A stretch of 64,000 bases of DNA from Owenia fusiformis (taxonomy: Eukaryota > Annelida > Polychaeta > Sabellida > Oweniidae), in the NCBI GenBank assembly GCA_903813345.2, contig CAIIXF020000011.1:25166166-25230165 (forward strand), in the 5' to 3' direction. Of this stretch, positions 53,390-64,000 are shown in pieces. Numbering within the stretch: position 1 is the first letter of the stretch; each line of letters starts with the position of its first letter. Made by a program: the position numbers and the translations under genes. The notes under the pieces are model-generated. The model was given only the letters and a program-made list of their open reading frames with translations. It ran no database searches and was not told the DNA's origin.

Positions 53390-54990
53390 GGAGGATGAAA
53401 TGATGTGAGTGGGCTTTTATTTGTGAACTAATTGCTAAGACGCGTATATTAACAAACTAAGGTTTGTTGAAAGAATTCAATGGTTGAGTTCATATTTGTG
53501 CTCAAGTCAAAACAATATTCGAAATTATCATCAGTTATTTGTTTCGTTGTGACCGTCTTGAAATCCTTATGCTTTTAATTCTTTTGGTCTAAACCCTAAT
53601 GTGTACAACATATTTTTCATAATACTAATGGACAGATACCCCCCCCCCTGGCGTCTCCAAAGTTATCAAAGAGGTGCAGAATAAAATAAGGTACCATATT
53701 ATAGGTCATTCAAAATTCTCGAGGGAGGTGCATTAAAATCTCAAAAAGTAGGTCAAATGGGGTCAAAAGTAGGTCAAAGTAACATAGGGATGAGCTTTTT
53801 TCGCGTATTTTTTACTTTTTCAATTAAAAACAACATGTTTTTAGCCAGAAAATGGTATTAAATGTTAAAGATGTATATTCCTTTTTAGGACAAAAATCAT
53901 GGGTAAATACCTTTTCAATATCTGGAGATGAGTAATTTGGCCAAAGACTTGAAGAAATGAAATGTCGAAAAATGGGGGGAGGGGAAACAAAACACAGTCC
54001 AGAACCCAAAAAACTGAATAGATAATTTTTTTAAAATAACATTCTAGGACATACCCCAGTATATATAGTTTTGGATATTGCTTGAGTTTTGACTGAGAAA
54101 AAAACGTATTACCTCTCTGAAAACGCAATCTCGCGCGTCGGAAATTTAGCATATTTGAGCCAGAAGTTGTATAATTTGCTTCTATTTATAGATGCTACAT
54201 GTTTCATAATCAAAATATTATATATGTTCTATATTTACTTATTTAAAAAAATGTTTCAAAATAAATCAAGCCATCCCAGATGACAGAAAAATGTTGATGC
54301 ATTTTGTGGCTAAATAAGGCAAACTAGGGGATTATAATATGAGCACATATGAAAACTGTATATCAAAGTATAAGGAATTTTAGACCTTTGCTTACAAGTA
54401 CAAAAACAAGTATATACGCACAAGAGCATGCACGCTTGATCTACTAGCAACACGTGACCAATACGCGGCATAATAACGCTATATAAAGGATACAAACAAA
54501 CAAACAAACAAACAATTTTTTCTCAAAATCTAGCAATTTGCAACTTACTCCAAGTAACTTGTTTTTACATACTTCAAATCATTCTGTAATATTTTGATGC
54601 ATATATTTGGACATTCACTATTTTTTGTAAATTACATGCATATTTAGACGGGAAATGACTCAAAACACTAGCTGAATGGAAAATCTTGGGGTAGGGAAGC
54701 CAAATAGAATTATTTCTAAAAAACTAATAAAGATAAAGTTATATTGTTTTGAAAATAGTGTTTAACAAATATATTCAGGACCTTCTAAAATTCCATTATA
54801 TGTATGATGACCAGTTTTTGAGAAATCAATATTTTACTCAAATTATTTGGATCAAAACGCAAAAACGGTCATCCGACCCCCCCTCCCTGTTCACATTAGG
54901 GTTAAGTTGAAAAGTATTATGCTTGAAATTGTACAGGTACGTCCTTATTTCAAAGATCAGCAATACGTTTCTAGATATATGAATGATAAC
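53390..54990. other. Intergenic, low-complexity tracts only
   Basis: Contains a C8 run near 53640 and an (aaac)n microsatellite at about 54494-54514. No splice-bounded exon or terminal repeat was recognised. Confidence 0.45.
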
Positions 54991-55004
54991 TAGAAATCAA
55001 ATTA

Positions 55005-55235
55005 CCAACAAGGGGGGCCCAACAGGGGGGCCCAAATTTCAGGTCAGAGAAAAAACTTACGCGCTTTTTTGAAATTTTGAGGCCCATTTTCTTCAAAATT
55101 TGGCCTGAAATCAAAAATAAGGCCTTAAAAAGCCCAGTAATGACCAAGGGGACCCACTTTTTGGGGCCTTAAAGCATTTTATTGCCCAATTTTTTTTGAG
55201 GCCCAATTATTTTTTTCTGGGCCCACCCAAGGCGT
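55005..55235. repeat. GGGGGGCCC-rich degenerate repeats
   Basis: The motifs ggggggcccaa, 'gaggcccattttc', 'aaggccttaaaaagccca' and 'gggcccaccc' recur within 230 bp, in both orientations. No coding potential. Confidence 0.4.
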
Positions 55236-55257
55236 CATTGTAACTAAATGGTTGTGA

Positions 55258-55915
55258 TTTTTTTAAATAAACTTAGACAACATAAAAAATAATGTATCAT
55301 GTGCTTCGATAATTTCTAATTTGTTAATAAAGTATGTTTGTAACCAGCTCTTGAAAGGGGGTTGTTTGATATTTCATGCTCGTAAAACAGAATATATCTT
55401 ATCATGTCCATATGATTTGTATCCTCCAACACACTGCTTAAATAAACGTTGTTGATAGGTTGTTGATGGATAACTTGTTGAAAGTGCCTTTAGGGGTTAC
55501 CTTTTAAATGACAGACAATGAAAACATCAGACGAAATATTATTATTTTTATGGTGAATTTAGGTTTTGCTGTCCAATATTTTATATCTTCTAAACAGTCA
55601 GATTTCAGCTACGCACAAATACGATTTCAAAAAATTATTTTTGAAATGAAACTAATCCAATGTAGTATTTTTAAATGATTGTTATATAAATTCTCAATTA
55701 TATCTAGTGTCTTATAGTATATTGAATGTGTTGAGTATGTGTTGGAGGATACAAAGCATATGTACATGATAAAACGTGTTCTTTTTATGAGTATGAAATA
55801 TCAAGCAAATCCCTTTTGAGAGCTGGTTACAAACATACTTCATTAACAAGTTGGAAATTATTGGACCACAAGATACATTATTTGTTATATTGTCCGAGTT
55901 TGTTTTAGCAAACTT
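55258..55915. mobile_element. Foldback element, arms of about 180 bp
   Basis: Left arm 55258-55440 (tgtttgatatttcatgctcg, 'catatgatttgtatcctcc') and right arm 55735-55915 in inverse order, with about 10-15% mismatch by eye. A single homologous arm is at 1850-2060. Confidence 0.7.
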
Positions 55916-56286
55916 AGATTGTTGTCAAAAAAAGCATCGTTAAAGCTGTTTTTAAGAATAAATAAGCAATATTTTCAGTATATATCGCATGGTCATGATA
56001 GCCAGTTGTGTTGACATTAAAATAGAGCACATAAATGACGTTGATATCAACACACATGGCGCAGGCTTTGAATAACAGAATTTGACAATATTTGAAAATA
56101 TCAATTATCGTAAAGGATAGGTATCAATATGGAGAACTGAATTCAACAATGTTTGTCTCTTAAACCAATTTATGAAAACATTCTGTAAAAAACACGATCC
56201 TTTATGTAATGTTGACTGATTGACGACAATTTAATGCGAAAACAATTTATATGTATTTTATATAACTGTTTTTGTTAACATTTTTT

Positions 56287-56655
56287 GTTTTTAGTACAAT
56301 TGTTTTTTGTTCCTTTCTACCAGCTCTTAAGAATGAAATAAAATGCCTTTCCGAACCTCGTTGGAACAAAATAGCATATACAACATTTTCTCAGACCTCT
56401 CAATATTATAGTTATACAGAAGAAATTTTGGTTGATTAAGAAAAGGTATTCAAAAAATTAAAACAAAACCCCCCAAAATAGATAAAAATTAAGATAAACC
56501 TTTTATTTCATTAACAAGATACCTTTTTAAAATCAACCAAAATTTCATTTGTACAATTACAATATTGAGAGTGTCGTTTTGTTCCAATGAGGTTCGGAAA
56601 GATGTTTCATTTCATTCTGAAGATATGATACCAAGAACAAAAGAAGTGTGTGATG
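56287..56655. mobile_element. Foldback element, arms of about 150 bp
   Basis: 'ttccgaacctcgttggaaca' (56350) versus the complement near 56580-56600, and 'aaattttggttgattaag' versus 'aatcaaccaaaatttcat'. Arms about 56287-56445 and 56520-56655. Confidence 0.65.
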
Positions 56656-57227
56656 TGTTTTCTAATAGAATGTAGGGAAAAGTATATGTATATCTTTTCA
56701 AATTATATTGTTACTATTCAAAATATGACCATTAAATTGACGGTGTGTAAAATTTTCAGAATTTGTTGATGACTGGTTTAAGAGAAACGTGCGTTCAAAA
56801 AGTTCACCATATCGATACCAATCCTTTACCCATATATAAAGTGAAGTTGTTGCGTCTTACCTCTTACTCTTACCTGCTCAATATATCACTTGGTAACTTG
56901 CACAATGTGTTGCAATCTATAATTATAGTTAATCATAATAATCAATCATAATTAGCATTTTCGTGTAACGTAACGATTAAACAAGTTATTTATTACTCTA
57001 TGCAATAAACATATAAGAACGTATTATTTAATTTCATGCTATTATTGACTGCTCTCGTGCTTACAATAGTACAATAACGTCATTTCTGAGGGCGATATAG
57101 TGAAATATTGGACCGAGGGCCACGATATCTAATTTCCCGGGGAAAATTGCCGGTCCAGAATATATTCTAGACCGGTCCATATGGACCACCACTATGACGT
57201 CACGCATTTCTCAGGTCGATATTGTAC

Positions 57228-57358
57228 AAATAGTGCCTGCCATTGAGGGAAATAGTGCAAAATAGGCTGCAGGCCGAGGGAACAAGTCAGTGGACAGGAT
57301 ATTCCCGAGAGGAAAATTTTTACACTATTTCCCGAAAATGTGGCAGTCACTATTTGTT
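57228..57358. mobile_element. Small hairpin element (130 bp)
   Basis: Arms 'caaatagtgcctgccat' plus 'gggaaatagtgcaaaat' and their complements near 57318-57358. Another diverged set of related strings lies at 57080-57220. Confidence 0.5.
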
Positions 57359-58540
57359 TTATTATATACCTGATAAGTACTCTGTAAACAAAAACAAAAT
57401 GAGAAGTCTTTTCATTTCAATATAAAATGTTCACAGGTTCTTATTGGCATTTAAAGGCATTTTACCTTTCAACTCCTATAATCTCAGATTTGGGGGAAGA
57501 TAAAATGTACTATTGACTGGTCACATGACCTAACTGGTGATTAGTACAATTCATCTTCCCTGAAAGCAGGGATTTAGGACTTTCCAGGGAATTAGTTCAT
57601 CTATTCCATGTCATGTGACCATGAATAAGCCAATGAGCTTCTAGAATACATTTGAGGTATATAATAAAGTAAAATAAACGCCTTTTAAACTAGCACTAAA
57701 ACCCCTAGAACTGGCCCGGCAAGGTGATAATAATTCAACTTTCAACTTCATGTTATCATTTTTCGGAGCTCCATTACTGCATCTCTTATAAATATTTAAT
57801 GTATTACCATCCTTGTGATGTACGAAGTCTTCTCTTTTTTCCACGTTATCTGGTTATTTATGCTTTATGATGTTTAGTAGTAATGTTATAAATTAAAGAT
57901 GTAATATAACCGTTTACTCTATGATTACAGTATCGAGTATGACGGTCACACTTTACGATGATGAACTAACAACACTTCCATACGTTCATTTTATCATGAT
58001 ATCGCTGATATTTAATATTTAGCGCATGTCTGTTTTCGCGGCATATAACTAGTTTCAGATCACAAATGGTATGTAATGTGTCAGCGGGAATCAATAGTAT
58101 AGGTTCCATATAGCTTTTGAAATCTCACCAAATCTCGATTTTTGTGAGATTTTAAGATTTGCATATTATACCTCTTTATCCCACGATTAATGTGTTATCT
58201 GTACAATAACAGCTATTGATATTTCTGATATCTTTGAAATCCGTGTGATATTTTCCAAAAAATCGTTTATCAAACTCATATGCGTGTGATATCGTTTATC
58301 TCACGCATATCCGTGTGATATCACATTTGCATTTCGCGCCACAATATTGTTGGAAATTAGGTCAGATAATTTATTCTCTTTTGAGAAAAAAGGTCCGTTA
58401 ATTTATTCTCTTTAAGTTTCATTGGTGTATTAAATTACGATTGTGTATATAATTTGATTAGAAGGCTGCTAAATAACGAATAAAAAATTGTATTTATGAC
58501 GAACTATATCACAAGGTGATCGTAATTATGGGATAAACCA

Positions 58541-58684
58541 AATATCACATAATTTCTCGTGATATCATTTTATCGCCTCGTAGATATCAAATATCAACAC
58601 TCATTCGCTTCGCTCACTCGTGTTACGTTGATATTTGATATCAACTCGGCGATAAAAATGATATCACTCAAAATGATGTGATAT
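58541..58684. mobile_element. Palindromic hairpin (144 bp)
   Basis: Arms from aatatcacat to 'atatcaaatatcaac', with the complement returning to 58684. The short loop is 'attcgcttcgctcactcg'. Similar 'gatatc' clusters at 58240-58330 suggest an older relative. Confidence 0.6.
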
Positions 58685-59551
58685 TCTGTATATATTATAT
58701 TAGTTATTGATATTATACAGTTATGTTATTTCAAATCATTTTCCATGATTTAAAAAAAACTTGGACCGAATCTCCATTGATGCAATATTTAAAATCTCTC
58801 AAAGCCTTGGTTATTAGTTTAACAACCCAAAATTTGATGATATACCACAATAAGTATGTTAAAAGGGCCATCACATGATATATCAATCAAGTTTTAAACA
58901 GATTCAACAAACACTTTTTGATAAATCATGAAATAAAGTCACTTTTCGAAGAATTTGTCCAAGAAAAATCTGAATAAAAGATGGCAGGACTGGATTTCAT
59001 TAATTTTTCAGCTATTTAGAAACTTTCTTATTTGCCACAGAATTCGACTTTGTATATCATAATTAGTATTTGCGTGAAGTGAAACGTAACGATTGCACAA
59101 GCTACACACCCTCCTAAAGTTTGGCAACCTTAGCCCCCTCATTTAACGTGTTAAACCCTCTTTATGTTTAATTTTTTTTACATAACCTCAAAGTCAAACT
59201 TATTTCAAAATTTGGACACTAAAAGTCCTGGGTCAAAATGTAGGTCTTTACAGTTTTCATTATTTTTGCGATTCTGATACTACACTTAACTGATTTTTTT
59301 CAAAATTTAGTATACAGATAGGATAGAGTAGATTCTCTATTTCTTTCCTATTTATTGTTTCGTCATTTTAATTTAGACTTCCATAACAGTAAATATTTTA
59401 TATCCAGACACCTGGCTTATCCAAACACCTCCCAATCGGAACACTTTTCAATCCCTTTTTTTCTTAGCTCCTGTTTCAGCCAAAATCCCGTATCAGAACT
59501 ATTCGCAGAAGTTTTTGATTTATTCGTTCTTTTTTAAAACTCCTTAATAAG

Positions 59552-62284
59552 AGGAGGGCGAGTTGTTTGTAGAATGAATCGGGGGATTTTTTACATGAAT
59601 TTCGCTTATGTTTTTCATCCCAAAAATATCAATACACTTTAAAACATTTTGTTAACTTTAAGATTACACCATGTAATCCAAAAATATATTTCTCATTTTC
59701 AAAGATAATCCATGGATTAACACCCAGGTATTTTTATTTTTCAATCTTCAGAGGGCTGGGAATCAATGATGCTCAACGCTTTTGAATATGATAAATGCTG
59801 TTTTAAATAGGCTTTACGTATGCCAATAATTTCTCAAATTATGTAAGCTGAATGCATTCCATAATCCCTAGAATATTCTCTTGGAGGAATCCAATGGTAA
59901 TCCAATGGTAGTTCCAAGCAGATTTTTAGATGGCAGGTAAGTAAATTCTTTAGTACTCGCCTTTTTGGGTTGAGTTAGTTTATATTCAAAAATTATATAT
60001 GATTCTGTAAAGATGTCAGTGTGGATGCTATATGGATTGCACACGTATGGTAAGCTGTATAATCCTATATTATGTAATACAAGTACAGTTTTGGTTGACA
60101 TGATTGTGACTGAGTGAGAGATTAAACTAGGTAGTTCTGTATGTTGATAATTTTTACTAATTTTGGTGATGAATAAATTATCTGATAATTATAATTTGGG
60201 CAATATTTTTGACATTTTAAGTGGATATAAAGAATTATGGTAACATACACCATGGACCATGCATACACATACAATTACAAATGTGAAAATATTGTCCCTT
60301 TCATTGATTATCGGTATTTATAATCATGAAAATTAGTGAAAAATATCGAGACCTTAAAATCAGATTGGCTTACAAGTACCCTAAGCTATTTTCACATTTT
60401 TATTGCAAGAAAATCTTTTTGCAAGGGTTACAAAGGTTGAAATATTGTGCTGGCTCTATTTGGCTGGAGTTTAATATTCAGACCTAGCTATAGGTATTAT
60501 TACATTTATATGTACACTAGTATCTTGTTGACCTATATTCAGCACTGTATTGATGAATGGGCCACTTATTAGGGCCAATATTCAATCATAAAGTGTACAG
60601 GGGTAGAGATGCCAAACCAAGAAGTCTTTTTGTGTCTGTCAAAATCCATTTGCATCCTACACATCCCAACATATTATCCAAATATGTTATTAATTAATGA
60701 AACATAACAGTATAATCTTTGGATTTACAAAGTTGTATGGGATTTCATTAGTGTAAAAGTTGCTTTTGAAGCATTTTTCTATAGCCATTTTGTAGGAAAA
60801 AAATGATGGAAAAAATGTATAATCTTTTAATTTGAAGTATGACCTGAATCGATTGCAAACTTTATATTTGCACATCTGATGTGATATACCATTTGTGTCA
60901 TACTGTGAAATTATTTAATTTGCAATCGATTCAGGTCATAGTGTATTTTAGGTATTTTTGTGAAAATCAATAGAAACCAATGGCCTCTATTGGAATTGAT
61001 GATATCCACATGTTAAGTCAATGGAGCCCATTCAATGGCAAGTCAATACACCCTTGCTGAACTAAATGACCTCAACCTCAGCCCATGTGGGTCCAAACGC
61101 TCAAATATTTTCCAAAGTATTATGTGACATTGTATTCTTTATGTTACACCTAAAAATGATTCATTTTGTTCATGGGGATATCATAATGGAAAGTGCACTA
61201 GACCCTTATTGTAATTGTATGATATCGTATTTGTGATTTGAATATACACTGTGATATTTGAGAAAAAGAATGTTTTGTTTTAGTTTCATTGCAATTTATA
61301 ACCCTAATATCTTAAAGCCAGAATCCTTTTAGATACAATTTTCCATGATCATTTTTATGTCACCACCACAAGTGGTGACATATTGTTATGGTCTCAAACT
61401 TTTTTGTGGACGGTGTTCAGTGGTTGGTGTTTATCATTTGGCAGTTGGTGTTTGGCAGTTGGTGTCTGTAACAAATGGCAGGTGTTGACATTTTGCATGT
61501 GAATGCCTTGTCTTATAATGTAGCCAACTGCAACGGATGTAAAACGGATACAGTTAACTAATACATTTCTTGGCATCAATTCAAATCATATGCTAATTTT
61601 AAATGAAAATGCTTTTTTTCATGTTTTACCACTCATAAATGCCATAATATCTCGATGTCACATTCAGGAAAATATGGCTATCAACAAGTTTTGAATTCTT
61701 ACAATCCTGGAAGTTGTACATGTAAGCATACACACCTGTCAGTTCAGTTTATGTGTAAAAGTTAATCCCCTAAGCCTTAATACCTGATGCATGAAATATT
61801 ATGGATGAGTTACATAATATGTACTCGTGCTATTTAGGTAAATGTTGTGCTGTTTCACCAGATTTGACTGACATCTTTAAATAACAACAATTTGATTTGA
61901 TGATCAGACAGCAACAGAACATATTAAGTGGCCAAGACAAAAGAATGTTATTATGATAGGCATTCTAGGGATTAAGGAATGCATTCAGCTTTCATAATTT
62001 GAGAAATTATTGGCATACGTAAAACCTATTTAAAACAGCATTTATCGTATTCAAAAGCGTTGAGCATCATTGATTCCCAGCCCTCTGAAGATTGAAAAAT
62101 AAAAATACCTGGGTGTTAATCCATGGATTATCTTTGAAAATGAGAAATATATTTTTGGATTACATGGTGTAATCTTAAAGTAAACAAAATGTTTTAAAGT
62201 GTATTGATGTTTTTTGGATGAAAAACATAAGCGAAATTCATGAAAAAAATCCCCCGATTCATTCTACAAACAACTCGCCCTCCT
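59552..62284. mobile_element. TIR element with 0.3-kb inverted termini (2.7 kb)
   Basis: Near-perfect inverted repeats of about 320 bp: 59552-59874 and 61966-62284, starting AGGAGGGCGAGTTGTTTGTA. No transposase frame inside. A 22-bp perfect inverted pair (tatgacctgaatcgattgca and onward) is internal at 60838-60859 and 60919-60940. No clear target duplication. The interior also carries a 'gtcaccaccacaagtggtgaca' palindrome near 61360. Confidence 0.75.
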
Positions 62285-64000
62285 TTGAAAATGTTATATG
62301 ATAAATCAAATTGTATCATTATATGTCACCATCATTTGGTGATGACAATCAAAATTGAAAATGAATAAGTTTCAGAAAAATATTATGGAATAGATAGGTT
62401 ATTGATGGAATATGATTTTTTTCCTTGGGAAAATATGATATTGACTAGGGCTATCGCCCTTGGTCAATCATTTTTCCCATGGAATAAAATTTAAATTCCA
62501 TCCCTCCAATTAAATAATCTCTATTTTCATACAAAATTGCTTGAATCTTTCAAGTTTTATTATAATATTCAATTTCTTCTGAAATTAGAATACAATACAG
62601 ATACTGCAACATAATATCAAGATATGTTTCTTAGAATTTTATTTTCTTTTTATATTTTTTTAATTCTTTGCTATTATGCATTCTACAACTTCCATTGTTT
62701 GTACATATTTCAAGCTTATTCACTTTATAGACAATTATCTGACCACCTCGAAAATCAACTAACTTTTTTTATTGATCTAAAACCTGACTTAAAAATATCT
62801 CCACACATTATTAATGGACAAATCAACTCAATTAATTTCATTTTATTTTGTGTACTTGAGTACCATCGATTACTTGAGTACTCTGAACATTTGATATTCT
62901 TTTGAGTATTCACTTTTTCCCCTTCACCAAAGTTTTTACAAAACATTTTTATATATGGTAACTGAATATAGATCTGAGAGATCTACATTTGTGACAATTG
63001 TACAAAATTAAAAGATAGTACAAAGTGAAACTGAAAAATACTATATGCCCAAGGGTGTTACTTATAAATAAAACACAGGATGATTTACCCATAGTGCCTC
63101 AGTGACGATCAATTAGGTTATGAGAATTTCATTATACGGAGCACATACTTATATTTGTTTTGGGACACCCTGTACAAAATAATCATCTAAATATCTTATA
63201 GAAGTTACTTAAACTTCTTACACATCAATGCATTGTCAAATTTCCCAAAAACATCTGACAGAAAACAATTTTTTTATCAAATTCTGATCAAACTTTGAGC
63301 AATAATTCCTCAATCAATATATCTTGGCAAAAGACAATGTAATGTCTGAAACAAAACAAAAAAACTATAAAAATTGGACATCATATGTTAGTACAGAGGT
63401 CAGTATACCCACATAATCTCCATGGCATTCATTTCGTATTATTAGTAGTAACCTCATAAAAACCAAACAAAAGGTATTCCTCTCAAGGAAAATGTGAGAG
63501 GAGTGTAAAATGTTTTGGATTCTAGCTGTAGTATGTTTAAGATCTGCTTCTAATTACCTCATCCAAATACCCCATTATTTACACTTATCTCTCACCAGCA
63601 GTGTATATATAAACAACTATATATGCCTCTATATAAGACCAATATATACCAATGGCTTTGCACCTGCATACAAAATCATGTTTTCATTTAGGTTTTCCTT
63701 CAGTTTCTACTTCACTATTATTTTATTAAATCAAAATTTCATCTTTATTTGAACATATAGCTTGAAAAATGGTTGTCTAAATGGATGAATGAGAAATAAA
63801 GAGAAAAAAACATGAAATTGTGTACAAGTGATATTTAGTGTACTTTACATGTAAGTACACTAGGATGTACAGAACATGTATATGTAGTACATGTACAAAT
63901 CAGATTCTAGTATACAAGTACATATATGAAGATTACACATTTATTTTTTTGTGTATATTACAAGCAGCAATTGCAGAATGCTTTCTGAATATAGGGCCTG
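62285..64000. other. AT-rich sequence, no gene seen
   Basis: Short frames are leucine/phenylalanine-rich and typical of AT-rich non-coding DNA. A 'gggacaccctgtaca' string near 63160 resembles the terminus of the element at 17143-18988. Near 63840-63900 'tacatgta' strings recur. Confidence 0.4.

Overview
This is animal nuclear DNA: AT-rich, with spliced genes carrying GT-AG introns, and dense with transposable elements and satellites. Gene content (ADAT1, TIMM13, a CAP-domain exon, a TIR-domain protein) and repeat types (a DIRS retrotransposon, foldback elements, ACGG-microsatellite elements) suggest a marine invertebrate, perhaps a mollusc or another lophotrochozoan or a basal deuterostome. 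I cannot name the species. Several exons below were found by reading splice signals and phase; they are too short or lack the ATG needed to stand out as open reading frames.

Layout. 1-5.4 kb: diverged repeats, small foldback elements and two facing candidate first exons. 5.4-16.8 kb: one DIRS-type tyrosine-recombinase retrotransposon on the minus strand, damaged, with another DNA element nested in its 5' region and a 430-bp duplication. 16.95-17.1 kb: terminal exon of a CAP-superfamily gene whose upstream intron holds the DIRS copy. 17.1-23.6 kb: two nested TIR elements, a 1.8-kb LTR element lacking genes, and duplicated candidate first exons. 23.6-24.5 kb: an intronless, frame-broken TMEM268-like gene. 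25.0-26.9 kb: a TATA box followed by a non-coding higher-order tandem repeat ending near a polyadenylation signal. 27.1-27.65 kb: a single-exon TIR-domain gene.

27.8-41.6 kb is the best-resolved locus: a nine-coding-exon ADAT1 gene (tRNA adenosine deaminase, 634 codons) on the minus strand. Its frame closes exactly over all junctions. Its last exon runs into a 59-bp minisatellite that appears to derive from its own terminal codons. On the opposite strand, inside ADAT1 intron 5, lies a two-exon gene for an 80-residue secreted peptide with a C-C-CC-C-C cysteine framework. ADAT1 and TIMM13 (41.97-45.5 kb, plus strand, three exons, 95 residues) diverge from a common upstream region with an ETS-type site. 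46.5-47.2 kb: an unrecognised two-exon 93-residue gene. 47.7 kb and 52.9 kb: a cysteine-rich exon and a signal-peptide exon. 48.5-51.8 kb: a large palindromic foldback element. 53-64 kb: mostly repeats, hairpins and a 2.7-kb element with 0.3-kb inverted termini; no convincing gene seen.
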